DNA from: Mesostigma viride
Taxonomy: Eukaryota > Streptophyta > Mesostigmatophyceae > Mesostigmatales > Mesostigmataceae
NCBI GenBank assembly: GCA_009746045.1
Contig: RPFO01000348.1
Span: 1,621,801 to 1,667,800 of the forward strand
Length of the DNA: 46,000 nt
Direction: 5' to 3'
A program made the translations under genes and the position numbers. Positions within the stretch are counted from its first letter, which is position 1, and the number at the start of each line of letters is the position of its first letter. Below the pieces are notes generated by a model. That model had not been told where the DNA came from. It did no database searches and saw only the letters and a program-made list of their open reading frames with translations. Shown here one piece after another: positions 34,541 through 45,100 of this stretch.

Positions 34541-35679
34541 CTCTTCTCGGTGAGCTTCTCGCTCGGCCGGTAGTACTTGAGGTACCCGTCCCACGGCATT
34601 GGCTTGATGCCCGCCTTCTGCGCGATGACCCGCTTGACCCTGCAGGGTGGGGCCAGCCGCAGGACACACCACACGCGTGCGGGCACGCGTCAGGTTGGCG
34701 TATGCACATCCACGGGGCATGAAGGCATCCGCAGGGGAGTGAGGGGAAACCAATGTCCCAGTGCTGCGGAAACCAATGTCCCATGTGTGCTAAAACAAGG
34801 TGGTAAACCCGCGACAGTATATTCTGATCAGACACTCCGCAAAGGTGAAAACCTTTGCGTTCAGTGCCGGGCCGCGGAAAACGCGGAAAACGCGATCTGC
34901 AAATGAATCCGACCGGAATCGAACTGGGGACCTCTCGCACCAATTCTGCTGACTATAGGACGGACGTCTCCGGTTACCATGGCATCGCCAACTTACACCT
35001 ACAGTCATCCGCAAAAGTTCTCCTGTCCGGGGAGTGATGCAAGCCTTTCGGATTTGGTACTAGATAAATCACTCGAGATCTGTGTGTAGGAGTACTACAC
35101 ACGTGTCTGCACGCGAGACTTGTTCAGTCTCGCACCGTGAGACGGGCTGAACACGGCTGAATCCTTCTTTAGAAGGGGGCGTAGCCGGTACTATCGAAAT
35201 CAGCCAAGCGTATATTCTGATCAGACACTCCGCAAAGGTGAAAACCTTTGCGTTCAGTGCCGGGCCGCGGAAAACGCGGAAAACGCGATCTGCAAATGAA
35301 TCCGACCTGAATCCGCGACAGTATATCTATAATAGCCATGGATGGGCCACTACATAACAAATCGATATGAGCCACAGACGGCAGAGCAAGCTGTGCTCTT
35401 AATAACAGGCAGCGGATGCCTTACAAGCATACTCAACAAAGTGCAAGGTAGAAGAAAAAAAATAAACTGGTGGTAAGCATCCACGATGACTCGGTCATTC
35501 TAACGCAGCCATTACACCTAACTCGGTCATTACACCCGACCCTAAGCGCGCACCTGTCGGCAAAGTCCTCGGGGGTCTCCCCCTCCTGCTGCGTCTGGGG
35601 CTCCAGGTACCAGACGTCGCACACCGGCACTACCGCCCACGACGTCATCAGACGCAGCAGGTGGTGGGTGAACGACTGC
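34537..35679 (-). CDS. GPAT9: GPAT9-type glycerol-3-phosphate acyltransferase, last two exons only
   Basis: Exons 35679-35554 and 34639-34537 join in phase (Arg codon split AG/G). They encode QSFTHHLLRLMTSWAVV, VCDVWYLEPQTQQEGE, EDFADR-VKRVIAQKAGIK and PMPWDGYLKYYRPSEK to a TGA at 34539-34537. The MTSWAVV, VWYLEPQT and WDGYLKY blocks are diagnostic of the ER-membrane GPAT9/GPAT3-4 family, which makes lysophosphatidate for glycerolipids. A two-residue insertion (VP) sits before CDVWY. The catalytic HX4D region and every upstream exon are missing between 35680 and the repeat array at 36427, so this is a gene fragment unless a very long intron spans the array. Confidence 0.85.
34817..34914. repeat. 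98-bp direct repeat, copy 1, with hairpin
   Basis: Identical to 35210-35307. Contains the perfect stem CGCAAAGGT-GAAA-ACCTTTGCG and a duplicated CGGAAAACG. It lies in the intron between the two GPAT9 exons. Confidence 0.92.
34904..34966 (-). other. tRNA-like segment, possible SINE head
   Basis: The minus strand reads TCCGTCCTATAGTC... and AGTTCGATTCCGGTCGGA, which matches a B box (GTTCGATTCC) and weakly pairs as an acceptor stem. D-arm and anticodon arm are missing, so it is not a functional tRNA. It adjoins copy 1 of the 98-bp repeat and is absent from copy 2. Confidence 0.35.
35210..35307. repeat. 98-bp direct repeat, copy 2
   Basis: Same sequence as 34817-34914, starting GTATATTCTGATCAG. 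It is followed by CCGCGACAGTATAT, which precedes copy 1. Confidence 0.92.
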
Positions 35680-35910
35680 CTGCGCACGGGAAGGGCCGAG
35701 GTGGGGCAGAGCAGGGCACGGCCAGGGCAGGGCAAAGGCAGGGGTCCACCATCCGTTAACAAACAGCAAGCATGACAGATGCTGCACAGTCACCATGAAT
35801 GAAAGCTCGGGCCCCCCGGGGCAAAAGGATTGGGTGGCCACAGACCGTGCATCTGGCAGGTGGTCGTGCAATATAATACATGGATCAGGAAGATACTACA
35901 TAGTGCACTG

Positions 35911-36281
35911 ACCTCAGGGTTCGGCCTTGGCGGATCTTGGCCGGCTAGTAGAGCATTAACAAACTCTTTTTTTTTTGCTTCGGCTTCGGCCGCCATGAAA
36001 GCGGCGTGCTCCCTTTTCCACTGCTTCGTAAGCCGCTCCCTCTCCCCCCGCACCCACTTGGGCACCACACCCGTGTGTGGCCAAGGGGGGGGGGGGCCAT
36101 GAGGTCGGCGGCTGTCGCTCCATGCCCTCAACCTGCCCCTCCACTGTGCCTCTGTTAACCCCTCCTTTGGCATGCACAGTCCGATAGGTCCTTCCCGGCC
36201 GGCTAGCTGTTCGCTCAAGGCGATTGCAGCTATTGGGACGACCAATCGGCCCCAAAAAGATCCGGCTCTACCGAACGCCAT
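35911..36281 (-). CDS. Possible first exon of an unknown gene
   Basis: Opens MAFGRAGSFWGRLVVPIA and runs to DPPRPNPE before a GTCAGT donor. It has a hydrophobic N-terminus and a Lys/Ala/Glu-rich helical end (FMAAEAEAKKKEFVNALL). I do not recognise it. It does not join the next GPAT9 exon in phase, so it is probably not part of that gene; it may be a chance frame. Confidence 0.3.
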
Positions 36282-36341
36282 GGCCGAGACGTCGCTTGTT
36301 TTTCGTTGATCAAGTCACACCAGCTCTTTTCTCCCATTTCC

Positions 36342-36362
36342 GGTGAAATGGGTGTTAGTTTA
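36342..36362 (-). mobile_element. Minimal LINE insertion, family L-a (about 21 bp)
   Basis: TTTTCTCCCATTTCC at 36327-36341 and 36363-36377 flanks a 21-bp insert. On the minus strand this is the extreme 3' tail of the L-a LINE (TAAACTAACACCCATTTCACC), matching 20819-20843. Confidence 0.65.
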
Positions 36363-36426
36363 TTTTCTCCCATTTCCTGGTATTTTTCTGCGCTGCCAAC
36401 TGCCAAGCGTCGCTTGCTCCGCGCAT

Positions 36427-37307
36427 CGTTGTCTCACTCGGGTGAGACAGATATTAGTTCCCAGCGCGCCGTTGTCTCAGCGTAGCGTGTTCAAGTGAGA
36501 CAACGGGTAGTTCCCAGCTAGCCGTTGTGTCAAGGTAGTGAGACAACGGGTAGTTCCCAGCGCGCCGTTGTCTCACTCGGGTGAGACAGATATTAGTTCC
36601 CAGCGCGCCGTTGTCTCAGCGTAGCGTGTTCAAGTGAGACAACGGGTAGTTCCCAGCTAGCCGTTGTGTCAAGGTAGTGAGACAACGGGTAGTTCCCAGC
36701 GCTTCGTTGTCTTACTCAAGTGAGACAGATATTAGTTCCCAGCGCGTCGTTGTCTCACTCAAGTGAGACAGATATTAGTTCCCAGCGCGTCGTTGTCTCA
36801 CTTGAGTGAGACAACGGGTAGTTTCCAGCGCGTCGTTGTCTCACTCTAGTGAGACAGATATTAGTTCCCAGCGCGTCGTTGTCTCACTCTAGTGAGACAG
36901 ATATTAGTTCCCAGCGCGTCGTTGTCTCACTCTAGTGAGACAGATATTAGTTCCCAGCGCGTCGTTGTCTCACTTGAGTGAGAAAACGGGTAGTTTCCAG
37001 CGCGTCGTTGCCTCACCCTAGTAAGACAGATATTAGTTCCCAGCGCGTCGTTGTCTCACTTGAGTGAGACAACGGGTAGTTTCCAGCGCGTCGTTGTCTC
37101 ACTCTAGTGAGACAGATATTAGTTCCCAGCGCGTCGTTGTCTCACTCTAGTGAGACAGATATTAGTTCCCAGCGCGTCGTTGTCTCACTTGAGTGAGACA
37201 ACGGGTAGTTTCCAGCGCGTCGTTGTCTCACCCTAGTGAGACAGATATTAGTTCCCAGCGCGTCGTTGTCTCACTTGAGTGAGACAACGGGTAGTTCCCG
37301 GCGCGCC
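36427..37307 (-). repeat. Palindromic 43-bp repeat array, right (about 20 units)
   Basis: Two 43-bp unit types intermix: one continues GAGACAGATATTAGTTCCCA, the other GAGACAACGGGTAGTT. The palindrome GTTGTCTCACT/AGTGAGACAAC has a variable centre (CTAG, TGAG, CGGG, CAAG). The inner end repeats a 3-unit block twice. Outer and inner ends correspond, inverted, to those of 21103-21398. Confidence 0.95.
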
Positions 37308-38930
37308 GATTTCTCACTCCCCTTCCTCCGCCCCCCGGTGCCACTTGCTAATTCCCCCAAACTGCCACGTCACAATTCCCGGCTTGGATTCTGGTCGAGC
37401 AGGATAGCAGGTCAGCAGTCTGCATGAGCTAATATGATTACCTATTTTGACATGTGAGATTTGCGTACCTAATTCAGCGCGCCATAGCTTCGATATCGAT
37501 TGGGAGGCGATCGATTTGGAACCAACGAATATGGCCGAAGGGTCTGATCGTTCGTCATAGTTTTGTGTCGAGGACAGACTGCATGGACGAGGGTGCGTGC
37601 GATGGAATGCTACCTGACATCGTGCGGGTATCGAACTATCGATCGATCAAATGCATACGTGCGCTGCTAGCTGCTAGCTGCTAGCTGATCACTATATTGC
37701 CAGCTAGAGATCTACGCCTAGACACTTGCAGGCGAACTGTCAGCTTTTGGCTGCTAATCCTAGGCCTCCAGTTATTGAATCGTTTACTCCATTAGTGACT
37801 AGTGAGGCTTTGCGACAACTATCGCTATATGCCTGCCACAATACCATATAGACGTGCGCCATGTGACTGACGTCGGCTTGACTGCCTTCCACCCTAAGTC
37901 CTTAACTGGCTTTGTAAGTAATTTCGCTCAAGCCATCCCCGCTAGAGACTCTGCTAACTAGTTAAAACCGTAAACATTCCAAGGAATTAACAGTGCGCGA
38001 TGGCGTGGTTCGTAGGGGTCATTGCGCAGAGTACGACAGAGGAACTCGAGGGCGCGATTTAGAGTTCAAGTAACGATTTCAGCCAGACTTACGAAGTTCC
38101 GATCCCGGCATTTGGGTTGCCGGTGTAGCTTCATCCGCGTCAAGCTGTTTTCCCCGTTCCTCTGTGTTGTTGCCTTCATACTCCGTTTTGCGGATCCAGC
38201 TTTACTGGCGTCCTGGATGGGGGCCTGATAGGTTCCAAAGATCGACATCTAGTGTGCGAAAAGGGATGCAGAGAATGCTGTCGACGTTGGTGCATTCCAA
38301 CATGCAAATACTTCTAATATTGAACATCGATTCCCAGACATTCATTATTTATTAAATTAATCCCCAGATATACTGCAGGCTATGCAGTGAGCCCTGAAAC
38401 CTTCCAGGGCTTTCTTGGTCCGCTTGGTTTCAATGTCGACTGGCTGTAATCACTGGCTTTTGTGCATGGGGAAAAGCGGCGCCCCCCCCTGGTTGATCCA
38501 TGATGGGGTTGACCAGGCATGGTAGGAGTGCTGTGTTATAGACTGCGCAGTGAGCCGGCAATGGTTAGCATTTTTCCTGATATGCTTCCGAAAATACCGC
38601 AACAGAGGTGTTCGCAGTGAAGGGAGCATTTGTGGTCTTCAAAACATCCAACAAGGCTCCTCGTGCGTGTGTGGCTAGGAAGCTGTCTAAGTATCTGTTC
38701 CAAAAGCTGATAAGCCGCGTGTATGTTTCATTCTCCTTTCTGCTCGTGAATGTGCATGCAGGGCGCTGACTCCTCCGATCGATCGATGACATGCGCTCAA
38801 CTACCTAACTGCAAGGGGAGAATGGGGTGGCTATGGCGCTAGTCAGGGAAATTTCAGGCTAGTCCGCCAGCTGGTCAGGAAAGCAAGGCTTCTTGCCAAA
38901 ATTAAGTTCTTTCCAATAATAGGTATCAAG
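37308..38930. other. Upstream region of PDE-B, no gene seen
   Basis: 1.6 kb with only short open frames. A GCTAGCTGCTAGCTGCTAGC run occurs near 37665. It should contain the PDE-B promoter. Confidence 0.5.
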
Positions 38931-39194
38931 ATGACGCCACGGATGATGTTATCAAACACCAACCATCAGCGTGCCCTTGCCAGGGGGGTAACTGACGAGG
39001 ACGACGTAGGGAGCCCCGTGCCCTCCACACTAGGGTTCGCTCCATGGCAATTGCTATTTTCTAGGGAAGGGGCAGCATCATGCGAAAGTAAAGAGGGCGC
39101 AAGGAAGTCAACTGCGCGCGGCCGACAGTGCGGACCGCGCTGTTACTGCGCTGGCCATTGCTTCTTCTCCTTTGCCACACGCGCAGCTCTTGTG
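38931..39194 (+). CDS. PDE-B exon 1
   Basis: 88 codons from ATG to a GTGAGT donor, phase 0. Only the last part (KSTARGRQC to TRAALV) aligns with PDE-A exon 1; the rest is unrelated in sequence, so the start codon is the least certain part of the model. Confidence 0.7.
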
Positions 39195-42100
39195 GTGAGT
39201 GGACAGCGAGGGCTTAGCTTTCCCTTCCTTGTGGTTGCCATAAGAATGAAGGGGGGGGGGAGATTACCAGTGTGGGGCATGTTCACGCTTGCATGGGCTG
39301 GTTTAATTAAGATGGTTAAGATTTTGAACAGTTCAACCTAGCTGGATCTCAAGTGCATGAGGATCACAGCTCCTCTCAGTGACCGGTTTGATGCAAGCTT
39401 ACCCCTTGATGCAAGCTTACCGCTTGATGCAAGCTTACCCCTTGATGCAAGCTTACCCCTTGATGCAAGCTTACCGCTTGATGCAAGCTTACCCCTTGAT
39501 GCAAGCTTACCGCTTGATGCAAGCTTACCGCTTGATGCAAGCTTACCGCTTGATGCAAGCTTACCCCTTGATGCAAGCTTACCCCTTGATGCAAGCTTAC
39601 CGCTTGATGCAAGCTTACCGCTTGATGCAAGCTTACCGCTTGATGCAAGCTTACCCCTTGATGCAAGCTTACCGCTTGATGCAAGCTTACCGCTTGATGC
39701 AAGCTTACCGCTTGATGCAAGCTTACCGCTTGATGCAAGCTTACCCCTTGATGCAAGCTTACCCCTTGATGCAAGCTTACCCCTTGATGCAAGCTTACCG
39801 CTTGATGCAAGCTTACCCCTTGATGCAAGCTTACCCCTTGATGCAAGCTTACCGCTTGATGCAAGCTTACCCCTTGATGCAAGCTTACCGCTTGATGCAA
39901 GCTTACCGCTTGATGCAAGCTTACCGCTTGATGCAAGCTTACCCCTTGATGCAAGCTTACCCCTTGATGCAAGCTTACCGCTTGATGCAAGCTTACCGCT
40001 TGATGCAAGCTTACCGCTTGATGCAAGCTTACCCCTTGATGCAAGCTTACCGCTTGATGCAAGCTTACCGCTTGATGCAAGCTTACCGCTTGATGCAAGC
40101 TTACCGCTTGATGCAAGCTTACCCCTTGATGCAAGCTTACCGCTTGATGCAAGCTTACCCCTTGATGCAAGCTTACCGCTTGATGCAAGCTTACCGCTTG
40201 ATGCAAGCTTACCGCTTGATGCAAGCTTACCCCTTGATGCAAGCTTACCCCATGATGCAAGCTTACCCCTTGATGCAAGCTTACCGCTTGATGCAAGCTT
40301 ACCCCTTGATGCAAGCTTACCGCTTGATGCAAGCTTACCGCTTGATGCAAGCTTACCGCTTGATGCAAGCTTACCGCTTGATGCAAGCTTACCCCTTGAT
40401 GCAAGCTTACCGCTTGATGCAAGCTTACCCCTTGATGCAAGCTTACCGCTTGATGCAAGCTTACCGCTTGATGCAAGCTTACCGCTTGATGCAAGCTTAC
40501 CCCTTGATGCAAGCTTACCGCTTGATGCAAGCTTACCGCTTGATGCAAGCTTACCGCTTGATGCAAGCTTACCGCTTGATGCAAGCTTACCCCTTGATGC
40601 AAGCTTACCGCTTGATGCAAGCTTACCCCTTGATGCAAGCTTACCGCTTGATGCAAGCTTACCCCTTGATGCAAGCTTACCGCTTGATGCAAGCTTACCC
40701 CTTGATGCAAGCTTACCCCTTGATGCAAGCTTACCCCTTGATGCAAGCTTACCGCTTGATGCAAGCTTACCCCTTGATGCAAGCTTACCCCTTGATGCAA
40801 GCTTACTTTGAGCGATGAAGAGACCGAGGCTTTGTTTGAATAAGCTGGAGAATGCGTTGAAAATTGGTGGAAGTACTAGGTGGAAATAGGCTAGAACTGA
40901 AGTAGGCGGAATTTGGCTGGAATGCATGGTAACAGGCAGGAATACAAATATGCTAGAATGGAAAATAGCCTTTGATAGAAATGGGTGGAAATAGGTGGGA
41001 AAAGGTGGGGAAATGTGGAAATAGGTGGAAATAGGAGGAAATAGGTGGAAATAGGTAAAAATAGGAGGGAAAGGTGGAAATAGGTGGGAAACATGAAATG
41101 GGTGGGAAACATGAAATGGGTGGGAAACATGAAATGGGTGAACTTAACGGGATGGGCATCATGCATGCAGCGTTATCGTCTACTGCGCATGCCCTGGCCT
41201 CCTTTTTAATGTTTGCTCTGTATGACTCGACGTCCTTTTTGCCTTTTTCTGTGCATTTCTCGGTCTCTATGTATGGCACAATCCCTACCGTTCTTTCTTT
41301 CCTAGTAATTGCTTGAGTAAATTCTCCCTAGTATGGAACCAATTCCCTACCGTGTGGCGTGTCTTTCTTTCCTAGTCATCGCTCCCTCCCTAGTGCGGCG
41401 CACCATCCCTGGCTTTATCTAGGTGTTAATGAGCGCGTCTATCCTGGGAATGGCGCTCTGCGTCTTGCGAATCTACGCCGCGCACGTCTACGGGGAAGCG
41501 GAAAGCCTGGGAATGAGCCTCCAAAGCAGGCGGGTGCTTACGGTACGTGGCCGGGCCCGGCAGTTGCAGCCCCCTCTTCAGAGAAAGCTAGCCCTTTGTA
41601 GGTGCGAAGCCTTAGGCCTTGATTTGGGAGCATAGGCCACGTGAAAAGTTTCGTTTCCACCTCAGCCAGCCGGGCTTGCGATGAGCGGGTCAGCCCCGTC
41701 GTTTGGTCGTCACGACGTCAATCGGGATTGGCAGTGTGAAATAAATGTGGGCTGTGTGGAGCATGCTTGGCTGGTCGTTCATGGCCCCGCGGGAGCTGGG
41801 TGGCTTGCAATCTGGAATGCTGCTATCGAGCAAATAATATCATGTTGTAGTACATCATATCCCAGCATTGCAAGCACTGCGCCGGGTGATGTCTCCCAGA
41901 GTGATGCCTCACACTGGAATTAAGCCAGCTAACGTACCAGTCTGGTTCACTATTAATGGAAAACTAGACAACCAGTGGTTGTTTGCTGTCTGCCGGGCTG
42001 CATGGGAGGCGGAAACGCCTGGCCCTATCCTGGACAGGAATGAAGGAAAACAAACACGGCGAAGGTGCAGGCAGCGTTGCTGGTTCGGAGACTGTCTTCA

Positions 42101-45100
42101 GTCGTTATGAAGAACATGTGTTATATGTTCTGTCTGGCCAATCCATGTTTCAGTTGCACAGGGATTCAAACGACAAATGTGGAACTTCCTGATGGCTTGT
42201 GAGGTCAAGATGGCTTGACAGCAGTTTCCTGACCCCAACATTTCCCTTCATCAACTTAGTTATCCACGATGCGCAATCAGCCAACTCGATAGCGATCCGG
42301 TGCGGGTGAATCGTTTATTTTCTTTTAATGCCTTTTTACTCATACCCGGTGTCCTTTGCCGTTCTGCTGTTTTTGGGCATGCGCGCCCCGTGGGCATGCC
42401 GTGGGCGCCCTGTGGGCATGCAACTGTGCGTTTGTGTCCACAGGCGGAAGCACAGATGGCCTCCTGGATTGATGGCATGATCACGGGCGCGGTCGTGCTC
42501 TCCAGCAACCTGCACCGGCAGGGCCTGGTGCCTCTCCTCCTAGCAGACCCGTTTAACGTCAAGGCCAGGCGTATCACGTGGGAGAGCTTCAAGTCGCTCC
42601 CGACATGCGAGCACGTTTTCTATGCCACGGAATCTGGCCTGACAGTCTACAGGCGAAGTGAGGATCAGCCGCTTCCTATACTCATAGTAAGTGGCTCATA
42701 GTAAGTTGTGGGTGGTGTTTGCCCCAGCTTCTGCTGCCTCGTGTGCGTATGCGTAGTCTTCAGTAGCCTTCCAGTGCGCATCAAGCCACGCGCCAAGCAA
42801 CATCACATTCATCCTTACCATGTCATGCTCAAAGTCGCAGAGAGAGTTTATCGTTGGAGTGTGGTAGGGGTGATTAGTCTATATTCTCCCTCCTTGTCAG
42901 AGTTCCCCTTTTTTATTTTTTAAAGTTGGAGTATGGTAGGGGTGATTAGCCTAGGCTCTCCCCTTATCGGAGCTCCCCTTCTTCCTCATTTTGTAGGTTC
43001 CCTCGGGGGCCTGCCAGATCTCATCACAAAGATGTGTCTCAGTTTCAGTTGTAGCAGCCAGAGTCATGTCTGCGTCACTGGCGCTACCAAACATAGTCCG
43101 GACAAAACTCGACAATAGCCCTGGGTACCAAACATCGTCCGGCTTGACTCCATTATACATGCGACGATCATGATCTTGGCCCCAAGGATACCTGCGCATG
43201 CCCGGCATGCTTTTGTCATCATCACTCTCGCCCTCGCGACTTTCAAACCAGGATTCTTATAACTCAGCCCTTTAATAACCTTGCGGTGATACAAGCATCC
43301 GTTGTTCATGCGGCAGCAGGCGTCTATTTCACCGCCTGCACAGGTGTCTTCGACCTGGGGGGGCCACCTCTGCATGTAGGATCCTTACAGCGATGTTACG
43401 AGCTGCCTGTTGGTTTACATGGACAGTTGCCAACTCATCTTGGTCAGCTTCATCAGCTTATGCTTCAGGGTAGGCTGCGGAAATTTTGTTTCAATTCAGA
43501 ACCATGCTTTTACGGAAAACAAGCTTCATCATTTGATTTGTGCACCTGGTTGGATCATCCTATTTTCCGTGCATGGTGCCTGCCCTACAGCAAGCCAAGC
43601 CAGTGGACCCTGACTTACCCTATGGAAACTGGTCAGTGAGGGTAATCCCTGTGGACCCCGTTCTGGGTGAGCCGATGGGGCCTCAAACTGTGCCAGAACG
43701 CCCATTCCTCACATTGCCGGCCCAGCCAGCCTTTCGGGCAGGGCTGAAGGTCCCTCCGGGAACCATTTCTTGGAGTCTAGGCCTGCAGCTGTTGAAGACA
43801 GGCGAGACTCCCATGCATTACTCGGCGACCGGGCCGCTGATGCTCACAGACGAGGGCCAGCCTGGTTTGGGCGGCCGCGGCCTCGAAAGCAATTCTAGCT
43901 CGACGGCAGGATCAGAGGGATTCAAGGCCATCGGCGTGACAGGAGTGGTACAGAGTATGCAGAGTGTGAGCGGAGGGGCCGGCTCATCCCATTTTGAGGG
44001 AGGCTGCGTTTTTTTCTCTCGAGCGAGCGATGGTGAAATGGTATTTGCGAGCAAGGGCAGCCTGTTGAAGCAAGCTGACGGCGTGGAGGTGCCTTCCCCC
44101 CTGACGGCCGAGATGTCGGACGACCCGATCATCCGTGCTGCGGCGCAGCACCTCCGCGCCGCGTTTCCCCTCATCCCGGCATCCGCAGCGCCCGGGGATG
44201 TGAGCAGCGGTGGTGTTCCGGATGACCACGCGTCCGCGGCAGCACGTTCGGGGCTGTGCTGGGAGCGGTACTTCAAGCTGGTGAGCTACAAGCACCTCTG
44301 GCAGTTGTCCTCACAGCATTAGCGGCAAATGCACCGCCTCGCGCTTCCTTGGCCTACATTTTTGCGGCCCTGAACACACCACCTCGTGTGCACTTTGACA
44401 TGCCAGGAGTGCCATATGCAGTCTTGGCTTCACATCGGATGTCGAAACCAGATGTGGAACTCGCGGCCTTGCACACATGGTTGGATTTGATTGGACTGCA
44501 GTTGGAATAGCAATCGAGAGAAGATTCCAGTTGGAATAGCGGCGAAGCATGTAATGCCAGTAATATGCCCGCAAGTGAAAATAGGTCGGACGATCTTTAC
44601 TTTACTACTTCCGCTTGAGGCACCCAAGGCTGCAACGAGCGTAAATATGTTTGCAAATGCTTGCTTTAAGGTTGTTATTCATTAAGCTTGGTTTATGTAA
44701 TGTTCCCTTAATTGTGCGTGCTTGGTACCCATTTCCATGATTCCATAGCGTGTACCAGACAGCGAATACTGGAGGCATGCTATTTACATTTCCATTCTCT
44801 GGGCATGCCAGAAGGCTGAGAAGGGAAGAAGGAGCAGGAGCTCAACTGCATGAGCCAACAAGGAAGTTGAAGCTTTGAGTTTAGGACTGGCCCTAGTAGG
44901 ACTTTTTACTATGCTTTGGTGCTTTCCATATAAGAAACCACCGAAAAGGCTGGATAGCGGATACTGAAATTCCCATGCAAAAGGCCTTTCATTTTGTTAG
45001 TCTGTAATTGACATTGTTGTAACAGCATGCCTGTGGATGTGTCAACTGGAAAATATTTTAACGCTTCTTTGGGCGCGCCCGCCTGGGCACCCTGTGCGCC

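Noticed and set aside
34904-34966. Functional tRNA gene
   Set aside because: Only the T-arm/B box is tRNA-like; anticodon and D arms are missing and the T stem mispairs.
34817-35307. Short LTR retrotransposon with 98-bp LTRs
   Set aside because: Repeats lack TG..CA ends, there is no primer-binding site, and the interior is 295 bp without coding content.
36427-37307. CRISPR-like array of palindromic repeats
   Set aside because: Units are contiguous with recurrent linkers, not unique spacers, and the window is eukaryotic.
39338-40927. Four overlapping frames of about 475-530 codons
   Set aside because: 18-bp minisatellite inside PDE-B intron 1; openness follows from a unit length divisible by three.
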